This document shows positions 51,910-59,657 of a DNA stretch of 64,000 bases, piece after piece. The stretch's first letter is position 1. Every line of letters starts with the position of its first letter. The position numbers were made by a program, and so were the translations under genes. Source of the stretch: Pyxidicoccus sp. MSG2 (GTDB lineage Bacteria > Myxococcota > Myxococcia > Myxococcales > Myxococcaceae); contig NZ_JAPNKC010000001.1 of the NCBI RefSeq assembly GCF_026626705.1, positions 8,512,001 to 8,576,000 on the forward strand. Direction: 5' to 3'. The notes below the pieces were generated by a model that did no database searches, was not told the origin of the DNA, and worked only from the letters and a program-made list of their open reading frames with translations.

Positions 51910-52676
51910 TGGGTGCTTTTACCGCCATGGCGTGGAACGGCTTCCGCGAGGCGCGGCGCAACCGGGTGACGGTGCTCGTGGGCGCCTTCGCGCTGGTGCT
52001 GCTGTTCGCCACCACGTTGGTGACCGAGGTCACCGTCAGCACGTTCGACCGCGTGGTGACGGACTTCGGCCTGGGGGTGATGAGCCTGCTGCTCGTCTTC
52101 CTCTCCATCTACCTGTCGTCGGGGCTGCTCAGCCGCGAAATCGAGCGGCGCACCATCTTCCTGATGGTGTCCAAGCCCATGTCCCGCAGTCGCTTCCTGC
52201 TGGCGCGGCTGGCGGGCAACATGCTCACCCTGGGCGTGCTGCTGGTGGCCATGACGCTGCTGTTCTGGCTGCAGCTCGTGCTGAACATGGCGCCCATCAC
52301 CCAGCCGCAGCTGGCCGCGTTGTGGGGGCTGTACCTGGAGCTGTTCGTGCTCACCAGTGCCGGCTTCCTGCTGTCCACCTTCGCCAGCCAGCTGGTGTCC
52401 GCGCTGGTGTCGACGGGCCTGTACTTCGCGGGCCACCTGAGCGCGGACATCTACAACCTGGGCACGAGGTCCAAGAGCGAGTTCGTCGCGTGGATCTGCA
52501 AGGCGACCTACTACGCCCTGCCCAACCTGGAGCGGTTGAACTTCCGGCCGCGCGCCACGTACGTGATTCCGGTGGTGGCGTCCGAGCTCGCCACGGCCAC
52601 GCTCTATGCGCTGGGCTGGGGCGCGCTGTTCTGCGTGCTGGCCACGCTCGTGTTCGAGCGGCGCGACTTCCGCTGA
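51909..52676 (+). CDS. pilI: ABC transporter permease PilI
   Basis: 255 residues from ATG 51909, which has GGGGAG eight bases upstream; the GTG at 51906 also overlaps the pilH stop. Six hydrophobic segments are visible (V-T-V-L-V-G-A-F-A-L-V-L-L-F-A, then M-S-L-L-L-V-F-L-S-I, L-G-V-L-L-V-A-M-T-L-L-F, a fourth near 145, a fifth and a C-terminal one). S-R-E-I-E-R-R-T-I near 75 is the cytoplasmic coupling segment typical of ABC-2 permeases. It is the membrane part of the PilGHI system. Confidence 0.93.
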   Translation: MGAFTAMAWNGFREARRNRVTVLVGAFALVLLFATTLVTEVTVSTFDRVVTDFGLGVMSLLLVFLSIYLSSGLLSREIERRTIFLMVSKPMSRSRFLLARLAGNMLTLGVLLVAMTLLFWLQLVLNMAPITQPQLAALWGLYLELFVLTSAGFLLSTFASQLVSALVSTGLYFAGHLSADIYNLGTRSKSEFVAWICKATYYALPNLERLNFRPRATYVIPVVASELATATLYALGWGALFCVLATLVFERRDFR

Positions 52677-52702
52677 GCGCGCTGTAGAATCGCGGCCACG
52701 CG

Positions 52703-53737
52703 ATGCCGACCCTCCCATCAGGCTGGATTGAGCCCATCTTCACCCTCTTCCTCCTGGTTCTCGGGCTGTGCATCGGCAGCTTCCTCAACGTCGTCATCGC
52801 GCGAGTCCCGGAGGGCCTGAGCATCGTCCGGCCGGGCTCGCGCTGCCCGAAGTGTGGCCACGTCCTCGCCTGGTACGAAAACATCCCGCTGGTGTCCTGG
52901 CTGGCCTTGAGGGCGCGCTGCCGCGGGTGCGCCACCCCCATCTCCGCGCGCTACCCGCTGGTGGAGCTGCTCACGGGGCTGCTCTACTTCGCGTGCCTGC
53001 GCCGCTTCGGCTGGACGTATGAGCTGGTCCCCGCGCTGGTGCTCGTCACGCTGCTGGTGCCGCTCACCTTCATCGACCTGGACCACTGGATTCTCCCGCT
53101 GTCCATGACGGTGTCGGGCACCCTCGCGGGCGTGGCGCTCGCGGTGCCAGGGGGCATGGGGGCCTTCTGGGACGCGGTGATTGGCGCGGCGGCGGGCTTC
53201 CTGGCCTTCCGGCTGATGGAGTACGTGGGCTGGAAGGTCTTCAAGAAGGAGGCGCTCGGCGCGGGGGACAAGTACCTCGTCGCCATGCTGGGCGCGTTCC
53301 TGTCCTGGCGCGCGCTGCTCGGCATCCTCCTCTTCGCCTCGATGCAGGGCGCGGTGGTGGGCATCCTGATGCTGGCCCTGACGGGCCGGGCCGGGCCGCG
53401 CGGGGAGGAGACGCCGGCCACCAAGTCCCCTGGTGACGCGCCGTCCGCGGATGAGGCGTCCGCAGACGGGCCCCCGCTCACGATGACCTGGGACTTCACC
53501 CGGTCCGGACTTCCCCTGTGGAAGCGGCTGCTGCTGGTGCCGTTCTGCCTGCTGTTCCAGCCCATTCCCGACGCGCCGCTGGACGAGGAGGGACAGGAGG
53601 AGGACTGGGTGCCGGACCGCACCAGCATTCCCTTCGGCCCGTGGCTGGCGCTGGCGGGGCTGGAATTGCTGCTGCTGGGCCCCTGGCTGGCGCGGGTGCT
53701 GCCCCCGGACATCGCGATGATGCTGGGCGGCGGATGA
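52703..53737 (+). CDS. pilD: Prepilin peptidase / N-methyltransferase PilD
   Basis: 344 residues, longer than the usual 260-290. PilD cuts the leader of PilA and methylates the new N-terminus. Both catalytic aspartates are present: F-I-D-L-D-H near residue 113 and G-A-G-D-K-Y near 189. The cytoplasmic zinc-binding Cys pairs C-P-K-C and C-R-G-C (about 49-75) are intact. The surplus length is a hydrophilic loop of about 100 residues (about 225-315; Glu/Asp/Pro-rich) before the last helix, with an acidic D-E-E-G-Q-E-E-D stretch. The stop overlaps the pilS2 start (ATGA). No good ribosome site precedes its ATG. Confidence 0.95.
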   Translation: MPTLPSGWIEPIFTLFLLVLGLCIGSFLNVVIARVPEGLSIVRPGSRCPKCGHVLAWYENIPLVSWLALRARCRGCATPISARYPLVELLTGLLYFACLRRFGWTYELVPALVLVTLLVPLTFIDLDHWILPLSMTVSGTLAGVALAVPGGMGAFWDAVIGAAAGFLAFRLMEYVGWKVFKKEALGAGDKYLVAMLGAFLSWRALLGILLFASMQGAVVGILMLALTGRAGPRGEETPATKSPGDAPSADEASADGPPLTMTWDFTRSGLPLWKRLLLVPFCLLFQPIPDAPLDEEGQEEDWVPDRTSIPFGPWLALAGLELLLLGPWLARVLPPDIAMMLGGG

Positions 53738-54855
53738 AGTGGCGCATCGCCAGTGTGGCCTTCCTGCTGGGCTCGCTGTCCACGGGGCTCACCTGGCTGT
53801 CCGTGCAGCCGCTCCTGATCCGGTTGATGGACGCGGTGCGCCGGCTGGCGCCGCACGGCAGCGCGGATGCGGAGGCGCTGGGGCGGGTGAAGGCCCTCCT
53901 GCCGCTGGCGCTCGGGCTGGACCTGGTGGTGCTCACGGTGCTGGCGTACGTGGTGCTGGACCTGACGGTGGGCCGCCCGCTGCGCAGCACGGAGGCGGTG
54001 GTGGAGCAGTTCGGCCGGCTGGAGCTGGACCCGCACCTGGTGCCCACCCAGGGCGGCCCGCTGATGTCGCGCATCCAGCGGGCGTTGCAGCGCATGGCGG
54101 AGGCGCTGCGCACGGAGCAGTCCCTCACGCGCTCGCAGATGGCCTCCCTGCGCGAGGCCAATGCCCGGCTGGCGCGCGTGCAGACGGAGCTGGTGTCCTC
54201 GGAGCGGCTGGCCACGGTGGGCCGGCTGGCCGCGGGCGTGGCGCACGAGGTGGGCAACCCGCTGTCGGGCATCCTGGGCTACGTGGCGCTGGCCCGGATG
54301 AAGGCCACCACGCCGGAGCTGAAGGACTTCCTGGAGCGCATCGACCACGAGGTGCAGCGCATCGACCGCATCATCCGCGGGCTGCTGGACCTGGGACGTC
54401 CCGGGGCGGCTTCGATGGGGCCGGTGGAGCTGGGCCCGGTGGTGGAGACGTGCGTGAGGCTGGTGCGCGCCGCGCCGGAGCTGGTCGGCGTGCACGTGGA
54501 GCTGGGGCTGGAGCCGGGGCTGCTCGCCCGGGCGGACCCGGGGCCGCTGTCCCAGATCATCATCAACCTGCTGCTCAACGCCGCGCAGGCCATGGGAGGG
54601 CAGGGGAGGGTGCGCGTGCGCACGCACCGCGAGGGGGACGAGGCGCGGCTGGTGGTGGAGGACACGGGGCCGGGCATCCCCGAGGACGTCATGCCCCACC
54701 TGTTCGAGCCCTTCTTCACCACCAAGGGCCGGGAGGGCACCGGGCTGGGACTTGCGGTATCGCTGCGCCTCGCGCAGGTGATGGGCGGGCGGCTGCTGGC
54801 GGAGAATGCCGCGGGAGGCGGCGCCCGCTTCACCGTGTCCCTGCCCGCCCCGTGA
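53734..54855 (+). CDS. pilS2: Sensor histidine kinase PilS2
   Basis: 373 residues. Two hydrophobic segments (about 7-28 and 60-82) frame a small periplasmic loop. A HAMP-like linker and coiled coil lead to HisKA with A-H-E-V-G-N-P-L-S near 171 and a complete ATPase (N-L-L-L-N-A-A, V-E-D-T-G-P-G-I-P, F-E-P-F-F-T-T, G-T-G-L-G-L). Unlike PilS it has no PAS domain and a short sensor. Coupled to pilD by ATGA; pairs with PilR2 downstream, as in M. xanthus. Confidence 0.92.
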   Translation: MKWRIASVAFLLGSLSTGLTWLSVQPLLIRLMDAVRRLAPHGSADAEALGRVKALLPLALGLDLVVLTVLAYVVLDLTVGRPLRSTEAVVEQFGRLELDPHLVPTQGGPLMSRIQRALQRMAEALRTEQSLTRSQMASLREANARLARVQTELVSSERLATVGRLAAGVAHEVGNPLSGILGYVALARMKATTPELKDFLERIDHEVQRIDRIIRGLLDLGRPGAASMGPVELGPVVETCVRLVRAAPELVGVHVELGLEPGLLARADPGPLSQIIINLLLNAAQAMGGQGRVRVRTHREGDEARLVVEDTGPGIPEDVMPHLFEPFFTTKGREGTGLGLAVSLRLAQVMGGRLLAENAAGGGARFTVSLPAP

Positions 54856-54930
54856 GGAGAAAAGGGCCCCCCTACCGGCCAGGAGCTATCGGCCCCTGGC
54901 GCGCTGGGGGATGATGTTCCGGAGACGGCC

Positions 54931-56370
54931 ATGTCCTTGTTCCGCACCATCCTCGTCGCCGACGACGAGCCCTCCATCCGCCACATCCTCACGCTGGTGC
55001 TCACCGACCGCGGCTATGACGTGCGCGCGGTGGCGGACGGCGACGAGGCCCTGCGCGAGCTGGCCGCGCGCGACTACGACGTGTTGCTGTGCGACGTGCG
55101 GATGCCGAAGAAGGACGGCCTCACCGTGCTGCGCGAGGCGCTCGCCCTGCATCCGGGCCTCACCGCCGTGGTGATGAGCGCCTACGGCTCGCAGGAGCAG
55201 GCGCTGGAGGCCGTCTCCGCCGGCGCGTTCGACTACGTCCAGAAGCCCTTCAAGCCGGAGGAAATCGTCTTCGTCCTCCGCAAGGCGGAGGAGCGCGAGC
55301 GGCTGGTGCGGGAGAACCGCCGTCTGAAGGAGGCCAGCCTCCCTTCCGCGCCGGACGGCCACATCCTCGGAGGGAGCGCCGCGCTGCATGCGGTGCTCCG
55401 GCAGGTGGCGCGCCTGGCCCCGGTGGACACCACGGTGCTCATCAGCGGGGAGAGCGGCACCGGCAAGGAGCTCATCGCCCGCGAGCTGCACTCGCGCAGC
55501 CGCCGCGCCGCCATGGCCTTCGTCGCCGTCAACTGCGGCGCCATCGCCTCCGGCCTCATCGAGAGCGAGCTGTTCGGCCACGCCAAGGGCGCCTTCACCG
55601 ACGCGCGCTCCGCGAAGCGTGGCCTCTTCGCCGAGGCCGACGGCGGCACCCTCTTCCTGGACGAGGTGGGCGAGCTGCCGCTGTCCGCCCAGGTGAAGCT
55701 GCTGCGCGTGCTCCAGGAGGGGGAAATCCGTCCGGTGGGGGAGAGCCGGGTGGAGAAGGTGGACGTGCGCGTGGTGGCCGCCACGCTGAGGGACCTGGGC
55801 AAGCAGGTGGAGAAGGGCGAGTTCCGCGAGGACCTCTACTACCGCCTCAACGTCGTGAATCTCCGGATGCCGCCCTTGCGCGAGCGCCGCGAGGACGTGC
55901 CGCTGCTGGCGCGCGCGTTCATCTCCCGCTTCAACCGCGAGCTGAACCGCGAGCCGCCCGTCGAGGGGCTCTCCCCGGAGGCCGAGGCCCTCCTGGCCGC
56001 ATACGCCTGGCCCGGCAACGTGCGCGAGCTGGAGAACGCCATGGAGCGCGCCGTGTTGCTGGCGGACACACCCCTCATCCTTCCGTCCAATCTGCCCGAC
56101 AAGCTGTGGGCCGCGCCCCCACCCGGACCCACGGGAGTGGCGTCGGGGCCCGCGGGTGCGCCGGCGGGCGCCGCGCTACAGGCAGGTACGGACCTGTCGC
56201 TCAAGCGCGCCATCCGGGACCTGGAGGAGTCCTACATCCGGGCGGCCCTGCGCAAGACGAAGGGCAACCGCACCCGGGCCTCGGAGCTGCTGGACATCAG
56301 CCACCGCGCGCTGCTGTACAAAATCAAGGAGTACGGCATCGACCCGGATGCCGAGGCGGAGCGGGGCTGA
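54931..56370 (+). CDS. pilR2: NtrC-family response regulator PilR2
   Basis: 479 residues; GGAG precedes the ATG by six bases. Receiver domain with the acceptor in L-L-C-D-V-R-M-P, AAA+ domain with Walker A G-E-S-G-T-G-K-E near 172 and Walker B F-L-D-E-V-G-E-L-P. The Fis-type HTH (about 437-472) is at the C-terminus. The sigma-54 contact loop reads G-A-F-T-D-A instead of GAFTGA; the Gly to Asp change sits where the activator touches sigma-54, and may alter or limit that contact, though such variants occur in myxobacteria. A Pro/Ala/Gly linker separates the AAA+ and HTH parts. Second two-component system of the locus. Confidence 0.93.
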   Translation: MSLFRTILVADDEPSIRHILTLVLTDRGYDVRAVADGDEALRELAARDYDVLLCDVRMPKKDGLTVLREALALHPGLTAVVMSAYGSQEQALEAVSAGAFDYVQKPFKPEEIVFVLRKAEERERLVRENRRLKEASLPSAPDGHILGGSAALHAVLRQVARLAPVDTTVLISGESGTGKELIARELHSRSRRAAMAFVAVNCGAIASGLIESELFGHAKGAFTDARSAKRGLFAEADGGTLFLDEVGELPLSAQVKLLRVLQEGEIRPVGESRVEKVDVRVVAATLRDLGKQVEKGEFREDLYYRLNVVNLRMPPLRERREDVPLLARAFISRFNRELNREPPVEGLSPEAEALLAAYAWPGNVRELENAMERAVLLADTPLILPSNLPDKLWAAPPPGPTGVASGPAGAPAGAALQAGTDLSLKRAIRDLEESYIRAALRKTKGNRTRASELLDISHRALLYKIKEYGIDPDAEAERG

Positions 56371-56588
56371 CGGGCCTGGCGCGGCCGCGCCCCGGACACC
56401 GCCTGCCTGCCTGCATTTGACGGAACACGCCCGGGGCCGGAAAATCGGGCCTTCGCGACGGTGTTGAGGGGCCCGACGCAGGACTGGTGCGCGGCTTCCG
56501 TCCGTCCGGAGGGCAGGCGGGCTCCAGGCACTTTTTAGGAGGGGTTGACGGCCAGTGTTACGCTGACCGCCTCTCGACGGAGTCAAGC

Positions 56589-57671
56589 ATGGCGAAGGGC
56601 AAACTGGCACTCGGCCTGGACATCGGTTCGACGTCCATCAAGATGATTCTCCTCAAGGAGCAGCGCAAGCGCGGCGAGGTCGTCTTCGCGTTGCAGAGCT
56701 TCGGGATGAAGCCGCTGCCGCCGGAGGCCATCGTCGACGGGGCACTGATGAACTCCACGGCCATCGTCCAGGCCGTGCAGGAACTGATGTCCGAGCTGAA
56801 GGTGAAGGGCAAGGACGTCGCCATCGGCGTGTCCGGCCACTCGGTCATCATCAAGAAGATTCAAATGCCCCGCATGTCCCAGGACGAGCTCGAGGAGAGC
56901 ATCCAGTGGGAGGCGGAGCAGTACATCCCGTTCGATGTGAAGGACGTGAACATCGACACGCAGATCCTCGACGGCGGCGGCAACGACGCCACCGGGCAGA
57001 TGGACGTGCTGCTGGTGGCCGCCAAGAAGGACATGATCAACGACTACACCACCGTGGTCTCCGAGGCGGGCCTCGCGCCGGTGGTGGTGGACGTGGACGC
57101 CTTCGCCGTCCAGAACATGTTCTCCGTCAACTACGACCTCCCGGAGAAGGAGACCGTGGTGCTCATCAACGCGGGCGCCTCGGTGGTGAACATCAACATC
57201 ATCGCCAACGGCGTGACGGTGTTCACCCGCGACGTCACCATCGGTGGCAACCAGTTCACCGAAGAAATCCAGAAGCAGCTCAACGTCTCCTACGAGGAGG
57301 CGGAAGCGCTGAAGATTGGCGGCAACAGCTCGGACGCGGACGCCGTGGTGCCCCAGGAAGTCGAGCGCGTGCTCTCCAGCGTCGCCGAGCAGGTGGCGGG
57401 TGAAATCCAGCGCTCGCTGGACTTCTACGCGGGCACCGCCGCCGACTCGAATTTCAGCAAGGTGTACCTGTCGGGCGGGACGGCGAAGATTCCCGCGCTG
57501 TTCAAGACCATCGAAGCGCGCACTGGCGTGCCGGTGGAGATCCTCAATCCCTTCCGCAAGATTGAAGTGGACAACCGCAAGTTCGACCCCGCGTTCATCA
57601 TGGACGTGGCGCCCATGGCGGCGGTGGCCGTGGGATTGGCGCTGAGGCGCCCGGGCGACAAGATTGCCTGA
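56589..57671 (+). CDS. pilM: T4P assembly protein PilM (actin-like)
   Basis: 360 residues; GGAG six bases before the ATG. PilM is the cytoplasmic actin/FtsA-like ATP-binding protein that binds the N-terminus of PilN. The phosphate loop L-G-L-D-I-G-S-T-S-I-K is near residue 9, connect-1 is around D-V-D-A-F-A-V-Q-N near 178, and the second phosphate loop L-I-N-A-G-A-S-V-V-N is near 197. It starts the pilMNOPQ operon after a 218-bp gap, in which I saw no convincing sigma-70 pair at correct spacing. Confidence 0.96.
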   Translation: MAKGKLALGLDIGSTSIKMILLKEQRKRGEVVFALQSFGMKPLPPEAIVDGALMNSTAIVQAVQELMSELKVKGKDVAIGVSGHSVIIKKIQMPRMSQDELEESIQWEAEQYIPFDVKDVNIDTQILDGGGNDATGQMDVLLVAAKKDMINDYTTVVSEAGLAPVVVDVDAFAVQNMFSVNYDLPEKETVVLINAGASVVNINIIANGVTVFTRDVTIGGNQFTEEIQKQLNVSYEEAEALKIGGNSSDADAVVPQEVERVLSSVAEQVAGEIQRSLDFYAGTAADSNFSKVYLSGGTAKIPALFKTIEARTGVPVEILNPFRKIEVDNRKFDPAFIMDVAPMAAVAVGLALRRPGDKIA

Positions 57672-57699
57672 CCGGTCCACCCCTTAGGAGACGACGCAC

Positions 57700-58383
57700 A
57701 TGATGATTCGCATCAACCTGCTGCCCGTCCGGGCGGTGAAGAAGCGGGAGATGGGCCGGCAGGTGCTGGTCCTCTTCGCCCTCGTGCTGGTCGGCGCGGG
57801 CGTTGGCAATTACTTCTGGTACGCGGACCGCGACGACGAGCTCACGCGCCACCGCCAGGGCATCGCCCAGACGCGCGCGAAGATCGCCGAGCTGGAGAAG
57901 GTCATTGGCGAGGTGAAGAACATCAACGCCCGCAAGGCCGAGGTGGAGAAGAAGCTGGCCGTGCTGGACTCGCTGCGCAAGGGGCGCAACGGGCCGGTGC
58001 GCATGCTGGACGCGCTCGCGTCCGCCACCCCGAAGAAGGTCTGGCTGAGGACCTTCAACGAATCCAACAACTCGGTCGCCATCGACGGCGCCGCGGTGAG
58101 CCACGACGAGGTCGCCGAGTTCATGCGCGGCCTCAATGGCGTGGTGTGGACCCCGAAGGGCATGGGCCGCCTCGTCGACCAGCGCCGCGACAGCAAGACG
58201 GCGCGCGTCGAGCTGCTCACGGCCGAAGCCACCATCGAGGAGTTCCCGGCGACCCAGGTCACTCCCTTCTTCAAGAACATCGACCTGACCAGCGCGGTCC
58301 AGGCCAAGGCGGCGCAGACCCAGCCCGGCGCGCCCGCCCTGGTCGACTTCAAGATCACGCTGCAGGCCAACTACGCCATCTGA
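57700..58383 (+). CDS. pilN: T4P alignment-complex protein PilN
   Basis: 227 residues; TAGGAG nine bases before the ATG. Cytoplasmic N-terminal I-N-L-L-P-V-R is the PilM-binding motif, then one membrane helix (about 25-45) and a periplasmic coiled coil plus ferredoxin-like domain. PilN pairs with PilO to link PilM to PilP and the secretin. Follows pilM at 28 bp. Confidence 0.95.
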   Translation: MMIRINLLPVRAVKKREMGRQVLVLFALVLVGAGVGNYFWYADRDDELTRHRQGIAQTRAKIAELEKVIGEVKNINARKAEVEKKLAVLDSLRKGRNGPVRMLDALASATPKKVWLRTFNESNNSVAIDGAAVSHDEVAEFMRGLNGVVWTPKGMGRLVDQRRDSKTARVELLTAEATIEEFPATQVTPFFKNIDLTSAVQAKAAQTQPGAPALVDFKITLQANYAI

Positions 58384-58393
58384 GGCCTACGCC

Positions 58394-58993
58394 ATGGACA
58401 AGTACCTGGATCAATTCGCCAAGGCGCCCCCTGCCACCAAGTTCGGCGGCCTGGCTGTCGCAGTGATTCTGATGACCGTCGCCAACTTCTTCATGGCCGT
58501 CTCGCCCACCGAGGACGCCATCAAGATTGAAATCTCCCAGCGCCGCACGCTGGACCTGGAGCTGGCGGAGAAGAGCGAGATTGCCCAGAACCTCAACGAC
58601 CGCCGGCGCGAGATGGACGTGCTGGAGCAGAAGCTCGCCGAGGCCCTGACGGAGCTGCCCGAGAAGAAGGACATCGAGGAGCTGCTCGCGCAGATCAACG
58701 ACATCGGCAAGAAGAGCGGGCTGGAGATCTCCAGCGTGACGCCGGACAAGGAGTTCGTGGGCAGTGGTGAGTTCTTCGCCCGCATCCCCCTGAAGATGAC
58801 GGTCAGCGGCAACTACCACGAGATCGCCCTCTTCCTTCAGGAGATGGCGAACATGCGCCGCATCGTCAACGTCAACAACATCAAGCTCGATTCGCCGGCG
58901 CTCAAGAACGAGAAGGTCGTCCTCCAGAGCAGCTTCCTGGCCACGACGTTCCGCTTCGTCGAGCAGCCCAAGAACGGGTCTCAGAAGAACTAG
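58394..58993 (+). CDS. pilO: T4P alignment-complex protein PilO
   Basis: 199 residues. One membrane helix (about 17-37), a long coiled coil rich in E, K and L (about 45-105), then a ferredoxin-like domain with G-K-K-S-G-L-E-I and the V-S-G-N-Y-H-E-I-A-L-F motif typical of PilO near 137. Starts 10 bp after pilN with GAGG eight bases upstream. Forms heterodimers with PilN and carries the lipoprotein PilP. Confidence 0.95.
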   Translation: MDKYLDQFAKAPPATKFGGLAVAVILMTVANFFMAVSPTEDAIKIEISQRRTLDLELAEKSEIAQNLNDRRREMDVLEQKLAEALTELPEKKDIEELLAQINDIGKKSGLEISSVTPDKEFVGSGEFFARIPLKMTVSGNYHEIALFLQEMANMRRIVNVNNIKLDSPALKNEKVVLQSSFLATTFRFVEQPKNGSQKN

Positions 58994-59036
58994 AAACTTG
59001 ATCCGCCCGGAAAGTAGGGCGACAAGGGGATTGAGG

Positions 59037-59600
59037 ATGAAGACGTTCAAGGCCACCATGACCACCGCGGCGCTGGCGCTTTCGCTGGCGGCATGCGACG
59101 ACGCGCCGCCGCCGGCTCCGGCAGCGGCCAGTCCCGCTGCCGCGGCTGCTGCTCCGGCCAAGGCGGCACCCGTCGCGGTGGCGGAGCCCGCGGCGGTCCC
59201 GTACGTGTACACGTACAACCCGGTGGGCAAGCGAGACCCGTTCCGCAGCCCGGTGGATGAAATCGGGCCCATCACGCCCAGCCCGGTGACCTCGTGCAAC
59301 GAGCCACTGTGCGCCTTCGACCTGGACCAGCTCAAGCTGGTGGCGGTCGTGACGGGTGACGCCAACCCCATCGCCATGGTCGAGGACCCGGTGGGTCGCG
59401 GCCACATCGTGCGGCGCAACACCCGCGTGGGGCGCCAGGGCGGGAAGGTGACGCAGATCCTCCGTGACTCGGTGACGGTGACCGAGGTGTTCTCGGGCAA
59501 TGGCGAAATCATCAAGAATCCGGTGACGCTGCAGCTCAAGCCCGACGATAAGCAGGACCCCGCCTACAACATGATGACGGGCAAGAACTACGGGGAGTAG
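59037..59600 (+). CDS. pilP: T4P alignment lipoprotein PilP
   Basis: 187 residues from ATG 59037. Lipobox L-S-L-A-A-C near residue 18, then an Ala/Pro-rich flexible region to about 60 and a small beta-sandwich: G-K-R-D-P-F-R-S-P near 64, L-V-A-V-V and the G-R-x-x-I-V-R pattern near 128. The D-P-F-R-S region binds PilN/PilO in other bacteria, and the beta domain contacts the secretin. AGGGG precedes the start. Confidence 0.94.
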   Translation: MKTFKATMTTAALALSLAACDDAPPPAPAAASPAAAAAAPAKAAPVAVAEPAAVPYVYTYNPVGKRDPFRSPVDEIGPITPSPVTSCNEPLCAFDLDQLKLVAVVTGDANPIAMVEDPVGRGHIVRRNTRVGRQGGKVTQILRDSVTVTEVFSGNGEIIKNPVTLQLKPDDKQDPAYNMMTGKNYGE

Positions 59601-59657
59601 CGCCCCCAAAGGCGCTCCCGCGGGCGGTCGCCCGCTTCCAACTTGTTGAGGGGACGC

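Noticed and set aside
56545..56575. TTGACG before pilM as a sigma-70 promoter
   Set aside because: No acceptable -10 element occurs 16-18 bases downstream; the nearest TA-containing sequence is only 7 bases away.
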